Below, piece after piece: positions 17,878-26,289 of a stretch of DNA of 64,000 nt. Under the pieces are notes generated by a model. That model searched no databases. It worked only from the letters and a program-made list of their open reading frames with translations, and had not been told where the DNA came from. The stretch is from Pseudoduganella aquatica (GTDB taxonomy: Bacteria > Pseudomonadota > Gammaproteobacteria > Burkholderiales > Burkholderiaceae_D): positions 1 to 64,000 of the forward strand of contig NZ_WWCU01000033.1 of NCBI RefSeq assembly GCF_009857595.1. Reading direction: 5' to 3'. Numbering within the stretch: position 1 is the stretch's first letter; each line of letters begins with the position of its first letter. The position numbers and the translations under genes are program-made.

Positions 17878-19256
17878 GGCATGGCCGCATTTTTGCGCGC
17901 GTAGCACCACCAGGTCAGCGCGATGCAGCTGACGTAGAAGCCGATGAAGCACCACAGCGCGGCGCCGGGGCCGCCGGTCAGGGCGATCGAGGTGCCGTAG
18001 CTTTTCGGGATGAAGAAGGCGCCATACGCGGCCACGGCCGAGGTGAAGCCCAGCACCGCAGCGCCTTCCTTGTTGGCGTCGATGATGGCCTGCTCCTGCA
18101 CCGCCTTGGGCTGGCCCGCCGCCGCGCGCTGGCGCTCGGTGAGGAAGATCACCGGTATCATGCGGAAGGTGGAGGCGTTGCCCACGCCGGTGCCGGCGAA
18201 CAGCAGCATGAACATCCAGAAGAAGCCGTTGAAGCTGCCGGCCACGCCGTCATGCGGCAGGAACTGCAGCACGCCGAAGACAGCCAGTATCATGCCTGCG
18301 AAGGTCCACACGGTCACGCGGGCTCCGCCCAGCTTGTCGGCGATGATGCCGCCCGCCACGCGCGCCAGCGCGCCCACCAGGGGGCCGAGGAAGGCGTACT
18401 GCAGGGGATTCACGTCCGGGAACTGGGTCTTGATCAGCAGCGGGAAGCCGGCCGAATAGCCGATGAAGGAACCGAAGCTGCCGGTATAGAGCCAGCACAT
18501 CAGCCAGTTGTGCTTGCGCTTGAAGATCACCGCCTGGTCGGCGAAGGAGGCCTTGGCCGAGGCCAGGTCGTTCATGCCGAACCACGCCAGCAGGCTGCTG
18601 ACGGCGATGAAAGGCACCCAGATGAAGCCTGCGTTCTGCAGCCACAGCGTGGTGGCCTGGCCGGCCTTGACGGCGGTTTGCGGTTCGCCGCCCAGCGTGC
18701 CGAACACGCCCATGGTGATCACCAGCGGCACCACGAACTGCACCGCCGACACGCCCAGGTTGCCCAGGCCCGCGTTCATGCCCAGCGCATAGCCCTTCTG
18801 CGCCTTGGGGAAGAAAAAGCTGATGTTGGCCATCGACGAGGCGAAGTTGCCGCCGCCGAAGCCGCACAGCAGCGCCAGGACCAGCATGGTCGGGAAGCCG
18901 GTGTTCACGTCCTGCACCGCGTAGCCGATGCCGATGGCCGGTATCAGCAGCGAGGCGGTGGAGATGGTGGTCCATTTGCGCCCGCCGAAGATGGGCACCA
19001 TGAAGGAGTAGAAGATGCGCAGCGTGGCGCCGGACAGGCCGGGCAGCGCGGTCAGCCAGAACAGCTGGTTGGTGCTGTACTGGAAGCCGATGGCGGGCAG
19101 GTTGACCACCACCACGCTCCACACCATCCACACCGCAAAGGCCAGCGCCAGCGCGGGAATGGAGATCCACAGGTTGCGGTTGGCGGTGTCGCGCCCGCCG
19201 GCGCGCCAGAATGTGGGGGTTTCGGGCTCCCAGGTATTGATTAGGTATTTGCTCAT
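17871..19256 (-). CDS. narK: nitrate/nitrite antiporter, NarK2 type
   Basis: 461 residues, 12 predicted membrane segments, MFS nitrate/nitrite porter family. Nitrate-signature stretches are GFGGGNFASSMANISFFFP in the fifth-segment region and LFAGTGVGNASTFRM later. N-terminus WEPETPTFWRAGGRDTANRN matches NarK2-type porters that exchange cytoplasmic nitrite for nitrate. It follows narK1 by 21 bp. Confidence 0.92.
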   Translation of the reverse strand: MSKYLINTWEPETPTFWRAGGRDTANRNLWISIPALALAFAVWMVWSVVVVNLPAIGFQYSTNQLFWLTALPGLSGATLRIFYSFMVPIFGGRKWTTISTASLLIPAIGIGYAVQDVNTGFPTMLVLALLCGFGGGNFASSMANISFFFPKAQKGYALGMNAGLGNLGVSAVQFVVPLVITMGVFGTLGGEPQTAVKAGQATTLWLQNAGFIWVPFIAVSSLLAWFGMNDLASAKASFADQAVIFKRKHNWLMCWLYTGSFGSFIGYSAGFPLLIKTQFPDVNPLQYAFLGPLVGALARVAGGIIADKLGGARVTVWTFAGMILAVFGVLQFLPHDGVAGSFNGFFWMFMLLFAGTGVGNASTFRMIPVIFLTERQRAAAGQPKAVQEQAIIDANKEGAAVLGFTSAVAAYGAFFIPKSYGTSIALTGGPGAALWCFIGFYVSCIALTWWCYARKNAAMPC

Positions 19257-19277
19257 GATATCTCCTGAAAACGAGGA

Positions 19278-20540
19278 TTAAGCGGCTTGGGCTAAAGGTG
19301 GGTTGGCGGCGGCCGGACTGCCGGCGCGTCCGAACGAGAAGTGCATGGACACCAGCGACACGCACACGGTGCCGTACAGCAGCATGAAGGCGCTCGAACG
19401 CACGCCGGTCAGATCCAGCAGCGCGCCGAACATAATCGGCAGCACAAAGCCGCCCAGGCCGCCGGCCAGGCCGACCACGCCGGACACGGCGCCGATGTTG
19501 TCGGCGAATTCGTCGCCGATGAATTTGAATACCGAGGCTTTGCCGACCGCCATGGCGATGCCGACGATGAACAGCAGGCCGGTGAACATCCACGGCGTGA
19601 GCGCCAGGTCCATTTGCAGCGGGCCGTTGACGGTCTTGACGACCATGGACGTGGGCGGATAGGACAGCAGGAAGAAGCACACCCAGCACACCCACATGAC
19701 CGACCAGGTGACTTTATAGGCGCCGTAGCGGTCCGAGATCCAGCCGCCCAGCGCGCGCAGCACGCCGCCCGGCAGCGAGAAGCAGGCCGCCAGCAGCGCC
19801 GCCAGTTTCAGGTCGAAACCGTATTCGGCCACATAGTATTTGGTCATCCACAGCGCCAGGCCCACATAGCCGCCGAACACCACCGAGTAGTACTGGCAGT
19901 AGCGCCACACGCGCCTGTCCTTCAGCACTTTCATCTGCTCGGCGAAGCTGACGGTGCCGGCCACGTTGTGCGAGGGATCGGTGGCGCTGAACAGCCAGAA
20001 TGCGATGGCCGTCAGCAGCATGGCGGCCGCGTACACGGTGGGCAGCGCTTGCCAGCCCCAGGCCGCGATGATGGCCGGGGCCACAAACTTGGTGAGCGCC
20101 GAGCCGGAATTGCCCGCGCCGAAAATGCCCATGGCCAGGCCGCGCCGCTCTTTCGGGAACCAGCGCGCCACGTAGGGCGTGCCGACCGAGAACGAGCCGC
20201 CGGCCAGGCCGACGAACAGGCCCAGGGCCAGGAACTGCCAGTAGGCGGTGGCCAGGCCGATCAGATAGATGGCGGGCACGGTGGCCAGCATCAGCAGGAA
20301 GAACACGATGCGGCCGCCGTAGCGGTCGCACCAGATGCCGAGCGGCACCCGCACCAGCGAGCCGCTGAGCACCGGCATGGCGGCCAGCAGGCCAAACTGG
20401 GTTTCATTGAGGCCCAGAGACTTCTTGATGGGGATGCCCAGCACCGCGAACATCATCCACACCGCAAAGCAGATGGTGAATGCGAACGTGCTGCTGGCGA
20501 GGACGCGGACCGCTGTACTCCCCTTGTTATTGATTGCCAC
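19278..20540 (-). CDS. narK: nitrate/proton symporter, NarK1 type
   Basis: 420 residues, 12 predicted membrane segments, MFS nitrate/nitrite porter family. It shows GLAGGSFSVGTPYVARWFP and GVVGLAGGLGGFVLP, the two glycine-rich nitrate signatures. The pairing NarK1 then NarK2 is a standard arrangement in denitrifiers, with NarK1 starting uptake by proton symport. It lies 75 bp downstream of nsrR on the same strand. Confidence 0.92.
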   Translation of the reverse strand: MAINNKGSTAVRVLASSTFAFTICFAVWMMFAVLGIPIKKSLGLNETQFGLLAAMPVLSGSLVRVPLGIWCDRYGGRIVFFLLMLATVPAIYLIGLATAYWQFLALGLFVGLAGGSFSVGTPYVARWFPKERRGLAMGIFGAGNSGSALTKFVAPAIIAAWGWQALPTVYAAAMLLTAIAFWLFSATDPSHNVAGTVSFAEQMKVLKDRRVWRYCQYYSVVFGGYVGLALWMTKYYVAEYGFDLKLAALLAACFSLPGGVLRALGGWISDRYGAYKVTWSVMWVCWVCFFLLSYPPTSMVVKTVNGPLQMDLALTPWMFTGLLFIVGIAMAVGKASVFKFIGDEFADNIGAVSGVVGLAGGLGGFVLPIMFGALLDLTGVRSSAFMLLYGTVCVSLVSMHFSFGRAGSPAAANPPLAQAA

Positions 20541-20615
20541 TTTGCTTCTCCCTGACAGACTATCGGATGACGTCAGGGTACGCGGCGGCGGACCGCGCCG
20601 ATATTGGCCGGAGGG

Positions 20616-21068
20616 TTATCCGCCCAAGGCAAAAAGGCTATAGTCATCGTCCGAAATAACTAGTGCGGGGCCGGGCGCAAGGTCGGCCAACGAGAGCGCG
20701 TCCAGCCGCGCCAGGTAGGCAGCGGTGGCCGCTTCCAGCACCGCCTTCAGTCCGCAGCAGCCCTGGTGCGCGCAGACGCGGTCCGTGGCGTTGAAGCAGG
20801 CCGCCATGTCGAAGCCGGTCTCGGTGCCGCGCACCACGGCGCCGATGTTGATGCGCTCGGGCTCCCGCCCCAGCACGATGCCGCCGCCGCGTCCGCGCGT
20901 GGTGCGCACCAGGCCGTCCCGCGCCAGGTCCATCACCACTTTTCCCAGGTGGTGGCGCGACAGGCCGTGCAGCTCGGCGATGTCCAGGATGGTGGCGGGC
21001 CGGCCCGCGCGGCCCGCCAGGAAGATCAGCGTGCGCAGGGTGTAGTCGGTATAGGCGCTCAGTTTCAT
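20616..21068 (-). CDS. nsrR: NO-sensing Rrf2 family repressor NsrR
   Basis: 150 residues. Rrf2 winged-helix N-terminus (KLSAYTDYTLRTLIFLAGR, then LDIAELHGLSRHHLGKVV). The iron-sulfur cysteines are in CFNATDRVCAHQGCC, spaced as in NsrR. NsrR represses NO-detoxification genes until NO destroys its cluster. It is divergent from norZ, whose promoter carries an NsrR-like half-site. Confidence 0.93.
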   Translation of the reverse strand: MKLSAYTDYTLRTLIFLAGRAGRPATILDIAELHGLSRHHLGKVVMDLARDGLVRTTRGRGGGIVLGREPERINIGAVVRGTETGFDMAACFNATDRVCAHQGCCGLKAVLEAATAAYLARLDALSLADLAPGPALVISDDDYSLFALGG

Positions 21069-21139
21069 GGCGAAGCTCCGGTTGGTATGCCGCCATTATT
21101 CCTCCGCCCGCCGCAGCCTGACATAAGCCAGATCAAGAA

Positions 21140-21162
21140 AAGCTGTATTTATTTTGCGTGTT
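21140..21162. promoter_or_regulatory. candidate NsrR operator upstream of norZ
   Basis: AAGCTGTATTT (21140-21150) matches the NsrR half-site AAGNTGNATTT exactly. The other half after a 1-nt spacer is degenerate. It lies 56 bp from the norZ start and beside divergent nsrR. Confidence 0.5.
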
Positions 21163-21217
21163 TATGCCAAGTGGCTAAGAATCGCCCTGTTCCAATCAAC
21201 CACTCCAAGGAGATACC

Positions 21218-23509
21218 ATGCACGCCACGCGCAAACTATGGACCTGGCTCGCAGTCATCTGCGCCCTGTCCTTTGCCGTCCTGGGCTGGGTGGGCGCCGA
21301 GATTTACCTGGCCGCCCCGCCCATTCCGCAACAAATCATCAGCACCGAGGGCAAGGTGCTCTATACCGAAGGCCAGGTGCAGCGCGGCCAGCAGGCCTGG
21401 CTGGCGGCCGGCGGCCAGCAGCTGGGCACCGTCTGGGGCCACGGCAGCTACGTGGCGCCGGACTGGTCGGCCGACTGGCTGCACCGGGAAGCGCTGGCGC
21501 TGCGCCAGATCTGGGCCTTGCGCGAACACGGCGCATCCTACGACACGCTGGCCAAGCCCGCGCAAGCCGCGCTGGACGCGCGCGTGCAGGAGGAAATGCG
21601 CCGCAATACCTATGACGCGGCGCGCGGCGCCATCGTGCTGTCCACGGACCGCGCCGAAGCGGTGCGGGAAGTGGCGCGCCACTACACCGGCCTGTTCGGC
21701 GACGAGCGCTCGCTGGACGCGCTGCGCACCCAGTACGCCATGACGGCCAACTCCGTCACCAATCCGGCCGAACTGGCGGCGCTGCCCGCCTTCGTGTTCT
21801 GGTCCTCCTGGGCGGCCGCCACCGACCGTCCCGGCGAAGCGGGTCTGAGCTACACCAGCAACTGGCCGCACGAACCGCTGGTGGGCAACCGTCCCGGAGC
21901 GGGCGCCGGCATCTGGTCCATCGCCAGCATCGTGCTCATGCTGGGCGCCATCGCCGCCATGATCATGTTCCATGCGCGCAGCAGCGAGGAGGCCGATCCG
22001 GCCGCGCCCAAGGCCGATCCCCTGTTCAAGCTGGCGGCCACGCCGTCCATGCGCGCCACCCGCAAATACTTCTTCGTGGTGATTGCGCTGATCCTGGCGC
22101 AAGTGGGCATGGGCGTGATCACGGCCCACTACGCGGTCGAGGGCCAGAGCTTCTTCGGCCTGCCGCTGGCGGACGTGCTGCCCTTCGTGGTCAGCCGCAC
22201 CATCCACACCCAGTTCGCCGTGCTGTGGATAGCCACCGCCTGGCTGGCCACCGGCCTGTATATCGCGCCGGCCATCTCCGGCCACGAACCGCGCTTCCAG
22301 AAGCTGGGCGTGAACGTGCTGTTCTACGCGCTGCTGTTCATCGTGGCCGGTTCCACCGCCTGCGGCTGGCTGGGCACCCTGCAGCACAAGGGCAGCGCTT
22401 TCGCCTTCTGGCTGGGCAACCAGGGCCTGGAATTCACCAGCATGGGCCGCATCTGGCAGATACTGCTGTTCGTGGGCCTGCTGTTCTGGGTGACGCTGCT
22501 GGGCCGCGCATTGTGGCCCGCGCTGAAAAAGCCGTCCGAAAGCCGTGGGCTGATCGTCATGGTGTTCCTGTCCGCGCTGTGCATAGGCGGCTTCTACGCC
22601 ACCTCGCTCACCTGGGGACGCAGCACCCACTACTCGATGGTGGAATACTGGCGCTGGTGGCTGGTGCACCTGTGGGTTGAGGGCTTCTTCGAAGTGTTCG
22701 CCACCGCCGTTATCGCACTGCTGTTCGTGCGCCTGGGCCTGATACGCGCCGCCGCCGCCAACAGCGCCATCGTGCTGGAGACCATTGTGTTCCTGTTCGG
22801 CGGCATCCTGGGCACGCTGCACCACTTGTATTTCACCGGCACGCCGACCTTCGTCATCGCCATCGGCGCCATGTTCTCGGCGCTGGAAGTGGTGCCGCTG
22901 TCCATGCTGGGCATCGAGGCCTGGCGCAACTACCAGCGCAGCAAGGCCGCGCCCTGGGTGGCGAACTACCGCTGGTCCATCCTGTGCTTTATCGCCGTGG
23001 GCTTCTGGAACACGGTGGGCGCGGGCCTGCTGGGCTTCTCCATCAATACCCCCATCGCGTTGTACTACATGCAGGGCCTGAACATGACGGCCGCGCACGG
23101 CCACGCCGCGCTGTTCGGCGTGTACGGCATGCTGGGCATAGGCCTGCTGCTGTTCTGCCTGCGCGGCATGAGCGAGCGCGCCGCCTGGTCGGACCGCCTG
23201 CTGCGGCCGATGTTCTGGTGCCTGAACATCGGCCTGGCCATGATGGTGTTCCTGTCGCTGGCGCCCGCCGGCATTTACCAGGCCTGGGCCAGCATCAGCA
23301 CCGGCATGTGGTTCGCCCGCTCGCCGGAAGTGGTGCATTCGCCGCTGATGGAAACCCTGGTATGGATGCGCGTACCCGGCGACGTGGTCTTCGCCGCCGG
23401 CACGCTGTTCCTGGCCCTGTTCGCCTGGCGCCTGCTGCGCGCCGGCCAGCCGCGCGCTGCCGCAGCCGCCGCAAACGCCGCTGCAAATTCCGCCGCTCAA
23501 AAAGCCTGA
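21218..23509 (+). CDS. norZ: quinol-dependent nitric oxide reductase (qNor)
   Basis: 763 residues. The NorC-like N-terminal extension (one TM then a periplasmic part, residues ~1-210) is fused to a NorB core of about 12 TM segments; it lacks the CxxCH of NorC, so electrons come from quinol. Metal ligands: WWLVHLWVEGFFEVFATA (haem b3/FeB His and Glu), GTLHHLYFTGTP (FeB His pair), HGHAALFGVYG (haem His). It reduces 2 NO to N2O in the inner membrane. Upstream lies an NsrR-like half-site and the half FNR motif ATCAAG. Confidence 0.95.
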   Translation: MHATRKLWTWLAVICALSFAVLGWVGAEIYLAAPPIPQQIISTEGKVLYTEGQVQRGQQAWLAAGGQQLGTVWGHGSYVAPDWSADWLHREALALRQIWALREHGASYDTLAKPAQAALDARVQEEMRRNTYDAARGAIVLSTDRAEAVREVARHYTGLFGDERSLDALRTQYAMTANSVTNPAELAALPAFVFWSSWAAATDRPGEAGLSYTSNWPHEPLVGNRPGAGAGIWSIASIVLMLGAIAAMIMFHARSSEEADPAAPKADPLFKLAATPSMRATRKYFFVVIALILAQVGMGVITAHYAVEGQSFFGLPLADVLPFVVSRTIHTQFAVLWIATAWLATGLYIAPAISGHEPRFQKLGVNVLFYALLFIVAGSTACGWLGTLQHKGSAFAFWLGNQGLEFTSMGRIWQILLFVGLLFWVTLLGRALWPALKKPSESRGLIVMVFLSALCIGGFYATSLTWGRSTHYSMVEYWRWWLVHLWVEGFFEVFATAVIALLFVRLGLIRAAAANSAIVLETIVFLFGGILGTLHHLYFTGTPTFVIAIGAMFSALEVVPLSMLGIEAWRNYQRSKAAPWVANYRWSILCFIAVGFWNTVGAGLLGFSINTPIALYYMQGLNMTAAHGHAALFGVYGMLGIGLLLFCLRGMSERAAWSDRLLRPMFWCLNIGLAMMVFLSLAPAGIYQAWASISTGMWFARSPEVVHSPLMETLVWMRVPGDVVFAAGTLFLALFAWRLLRAGQPRAAAAAANAAANSAAQKA

Positions 23510-23535
23510 CCCCTCACCCGAAAAGGAGATTCACC

Positions 23536-23802
23536 ATGCCTCACGATTGTTCCGCCCCTACCGCCGTCGCCGGCATCTATCCCTTCGACGCGCGCGGCAT
23601 CTCGAAGCGCTTCCGCCACGCCGCCATCTTCGGCGCGCTGCAGGCGCTGCAGCCCGGCGAGACCATGCGCTTCTGTAACGACCACGATCCGGTGCCGCTG
23701 CTGCACCAAATCAGCCAGGCGTTCGGTCCCCGCGTGCGCGCCGCTTATGTGTCGCGCACGCCGGGCGAGGTGCTGATAGACTTCCTCATCGTTCCCGAGT
23801 GA
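23536..23802 (+). CDS. DUF2249 domain protein
   Basis: 88 residues. YPFDARGISKRFRHAAIFGALQ, then RFCNDHDPVPLLHQISQAFG, is the DUF2249 pattern, a TusA-like fold seen beside denitrification genes. The exact function is unknown. AGGAG precedes ATG. It sits 26 bp after norZ and is probably co-transcribed. A second DUF2249 gene is at 31766. Confidence 0.85.
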   Translation: MPHDCSAPTAVAGIYPFDARGISKRFRHAAIFGALQALQPGETMRFCNDHDPVPLLHQISQAFGPRVRAAYVSRTPGEVLIDFLIVPE

Positions 23803-23809
23803 GGTTTTA

Positions 23810-24199
23810 ATGGAATACCACATGCTCAAGATGGTCCACGTGACCTGCGCAAGCGCCAGCGTCAGCCTGTTCGTGCTGCGCGGCGCGGGCATGTGGTACG
23901 GCGCTAGCTGGACGGCGCGGCGCTGGACCCGCGCCGTGCCACCGATTATCGACACGCTGCTGCTGGCCAGCGCCCTCATGCTCGCCGTCAGCACCGGCCA
24001 GTCGCCGCTGGTCCAGCCCTGGCTGGCCGCCAAGCTCACCGCCGTGGTGGTCTACATCGTCCTGGGCACGCTGGCCCTCAAACGCGCGCGCACCCACACC
24101 GGACAGCGCGCGGCGTTTCTGGCCGCCGTGGCCACCCTGGCCTATATCATCGCCGTCGCCATCAGCAAGCAGCCCTGGCCTTTGCTGGGGCGTTTGTAG
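23810..24199 (+). CDS. SirB2-like four-helix membrane protein
   Basis: 129 residues, four hydrophobic helices: MLKMVHVTCASASVSLFVLR, then PPIIDTLLLASALMLAVS, then PWLAAKLTAVVVYIVLGTLA, then AAFLAAVATLAYIIAVA. This matches the SirB family pattern (His in TM1, WLxxKL in TM3). Function is poorly known. It is 7 bp after the DUF2249 gene in the norZ unit. Confidence 0.82.
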   Translation: MEYHMLKMVHVTCASASVSLFVLRGAGMWYGASWTARRWTRAVPPIIDTLLLASALMLAVSTGQSPLVQPWLAAKLTAVVVYIVLGTLALKRARTHTGQRAAFLAAVATLAYIIAVAISKQPWPLLGRL

Positions 24200-24254
24200 G
24201 AGCAAATCCCGGCCATATCAAGAAAAGCAAAAACACAGGCCGGAACCGTTGACC

Positions 24255-24270
24255 ACACTATATCCAGTGT
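24255..24270. promoter_or_regulatory. NrdR box 1
   Basis: ACACTATATCCAGTGT matches the NrdR consensus acaCwAtATaTwGtgt at 14 of 16 positions. NrdR represses ribonucleotide reductase operons when dATP is high. Confidence 0.8.
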
Positions 24271-24285
24271 CTAATCTTGGAAGCT

Positions 24286-24301
24286 ACACCATATTTAGTA
24301 G
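24286..24301. promoter_or_regulatory. NrdR box 2
   Basis: ACACCATATTTAGTAG matches the NrdR consensus at 12 of 16 positions. It starts 31 bp after box 1, three helical turns, which is the known tandem spacing. It ends 14 bp before the nrdD start. Confidence 0.72.
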
Positions 24302-24315
24302 CCAAGGAGAGCACT

Positions 24316-26067
24316 GTGATCCAAGCAGCACCCCATAACAACATCAAACCCGCCGGCCTGGCCACGGACCGCAGCTCGCTGGTGGACGTCGTCAGCTCCG
24401 TCAACGAATACCTGAACCGGCAGGACTGGCGCGTGAACGCCAACGCCAACCAAGGCTACTCGCTGGGCGGCCTGATACTGAACGTATCGGGCAAGGTGAT
24501 CGCCAACTACTGGCTCGAACACGTCTACCCGCCGCCCATCGGCCGCGCCCACCGCGAAGCCGCGCTGCACATCCACGACCTGGACATGCTGGCCGGCTAC
24601 TGCGCCGGATGGTCGCTGCGCACGCTGCTGGCCGAAGGCCTGAACGGCGTGCCGGGCAAGGTGGAATCCGGCCCGCCGCGCCACATGTCCAGCGCCATCG
24701 GGCAGATCGTCAACTTCCTGGGAACGCTGCAAAACGAATGGGCGGGCGCGCAGGCCTTCAGCTCCTTCGACACCTATATGGCGCCGTATGTGCGCAACGA
24801 CGGGCTGGATTACGCGGCCGTCCGCCAGGCCATGCAGGAACTGATCTACAACCTGAACGTGCCCTCGCGCTGGGGCACGCAGACGCCCTTCACGAACCTG
24901 ACCTTCGACTGGGTGTGCCCGGAAGACCTGCGCGATCAGATTCCGCACATCGCCGGCCAGCCCATGCCGTTCAGCTACGGCGAGCTGCAGGCGGAGATGG
25001 ACATGATCAACCGCGCCTATATCGAAGTGATGATGGCGGGCGACGCCAAGGGCCGCGCCTTCACCTTCCCCATCCCGACCTACAACATCACGCCGGACTT
25101 CGACTGGCACAGCCCGAACGCCGAACTGCTGTTCGAAATGACGGCGCGCTACGGCCTGCCCTACTTCCAGAACTTCATCAACTCGGAGCTGAAGCCGAAC
25201 ATGATACGGTCCATGTGCTGCCGCCTGCAGCTGGACCTGCGCGAGCTGCTCAAGCGCGGCAACGGCCTATTCGGATCGGCCGAGCAGACCGGGTCGCTGG
25301 GCGTGGTCACCATCAACTGCGCGCGCCTGGGCCATCTGCACCGGGGCGACGAGCCGGCGCTGCTGGCGGCGCTGGACGACCTGCTGGAGCTGGGCAAGCA
25401 AAGCCTGGAGATCAAGCGCGAGGTCATCCAGCGCCATATGGACAACGGCCTGTTCCCCTACACCAAGCGCTATCTGGGTACACTGCGCAACCATTTTTCG
25501 ACGCTGGGCGTGAACGGCATCAATGAAATGATACGCAATTTCAGCCGGGACGAATACGACATCACCTCGGTGCGCGGGCGCGACTTTGCGCTGCGCCTGC
25601 TGGACCACGTGCGCGCCCGCATGCTGGCCTTCCAGGAGGAAACCGGCCATATGTACAACCTGGAGGCCACGCCGGCCGAAGGCACGACCTACCGCTTCGC
25701 CCGAGAGGACCGCAAGCGCTATCCGGACATCCTGCAGGCGGGCACGCTGGACATGCCCTACTACACCAACTCCTCGCAGCTGCCGGTCGGCTACACGGAC
25801 GACCCGTTCGAGGCGCTGGAACAGCAGGACGCGCTGCAACGCAAATACACGGGCGGCACGGTGCTGCACCTGTATATGACGGAAGCGCTGTCCAGCGCGG
25901 ACGCCTGCCGCACGCTGGTGCAGCGCTCGCTGAGCCGTTTCGGCCTGCCCTACATCACGGTGACACCCACGTTCTCGATCTGTCCCAAGCACGGCTATCT
26001 GAGCGGACGCCATCCCTTCTGTCCCAAGTGCGACGATGAACTGATCGCGCGCAAACTGGCCGCCTGA
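24316..26067 (+). CDS. nrdD: anaerobic ribonucleotide reductase large protein, lacking its glycyl-radical tail
   Basis: 583 residues from GTG 24316 with AAGGAG upstream. Class III core motifs are present: AALHIHDLDMLAGYCAGWSL, the active-site cysteine region RSMCCRLQLDLRELLKRG, SLGVVTINCARLGHL, and a C-terminal zinc-type knuckle CPKHGYLSG...CPKCD. No N-terminal ATP-cone is recognisable. The protein stops right after the knuckle; the glycyl-radical segment that normally follows is absent and is instead encoded by the next gene. It reduces NTPs or NDPs to deoxynucleotides without oxygen. Tandem NrdR boxes lie in the promoter. Confidence 0.93.
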   Translation: MIQAAPHNNIKPAGLATDRSSLVDVVSSVNEYLNRQDWRVNANANQGYSLGGLILNVSGKVIANYWLEHVYPPPIGRAHREAALHIHDLDMLAGYCAGWSLRTLLAEGLNGVPGKVESGPPRHMSSAIGQIVNFLGTLQNEWAGAQAFSSFDTYMAPYVRNDGLDYAAVRQAMQELIYNLNVPSRWGTQTPFTNLTFDWVCPEDLRDQIPHIAGQPMPFSYGELQAEMDMINRAYIEVMMAGDAKGRAFTFPIPTYNITPDFDWHSPNAELLFEMTARYGLPYFQNFINSELKPNMIRSMCCRLQLDLRELLKRGNGLFGSAEQTGSLGVVTINCARLGHLHRGDEPALLAALDDLLELGKQSLEIKREVIQRHMDNGLFPYTKRYLGTLRNHFSTLGVNGINEMIRNFSRDEYDITSVRGRDFALRLLDHVRARMLAFQEETGHMYNLEATPAEGTTYRFAREDRKRYPDILQAGTLDMPYYTNSSQLPVGYTDDPFEALEQQDALQRKYTGGTVLHLYMTEALSSADACRTLVQRSLSRFGLPYITVTPTFSICPKHGYLSGRHPFCPKCDDELIARKLAA

Positions 26068-26102
26068 GGCCCCGATTTTCCCACCCACCGTAAAGGCATA
26101 TC

Positions 26103-26288
26103 ATGCAAGCAGCAAGCAAAGGCATCATCACCACCTCCCGCGCTCTTGTTCTGGACGACAGCGAACGCCAGCCATGCGAAATCTGGACCCGCGTCATGGG
26201 CTACCACCGTCCGCTATCGTCGTTCAACATCGGCAAGCAGGGCGAGTTCCACGAGCGCCAGTACTTCAACGAAGCGGCGGCGCACTAG
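26103..26288 (+). CDS. separate glycyl-radical domain of anaerobic ribonucleotide reductase
   Basis: 61 residues. CEIWTRVMGYHRPLSS, then FNIGKQGEFHERQYFNE, is the NrdD C-terminal glycyl-radical region; the radical Gly is the one in RVMGY. It begins 35 bp after the nrdD stop with its own ATG and an AAAGG ribosome site, and its stop is one base before the nrdG start. It is therefore a stand-alone spare part, analogous to YfiD/GrcA for pyruvate formate-lyase. NrdG would install the radical on this protein, which must dock on the large NrdD. A simple frameshift is unlikely because the gap is non-coding and has a ribosome site. Confidence 0.85.
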   Translation: MQAASKGIITTSRALVLDDSERQPCEIWTRVMGYHRPLSSFNIGKQGEFHERQYFNEAAAH

Positions 26289-26289
26289 G

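Noticed and set aside
24277..24315. TTG start for nrdD at 24277
   Set aside because: It lies between the two NrdR boxes and has no ribosome site; GTG 24316 has AAGGAG.
26068..26102. Programmed or accidental frameshift joining nrdD and the glycyl-radical gene
   Set aside because: The two frames do not overlap; 35 bp with stop, ribosome site and ATG separate them.
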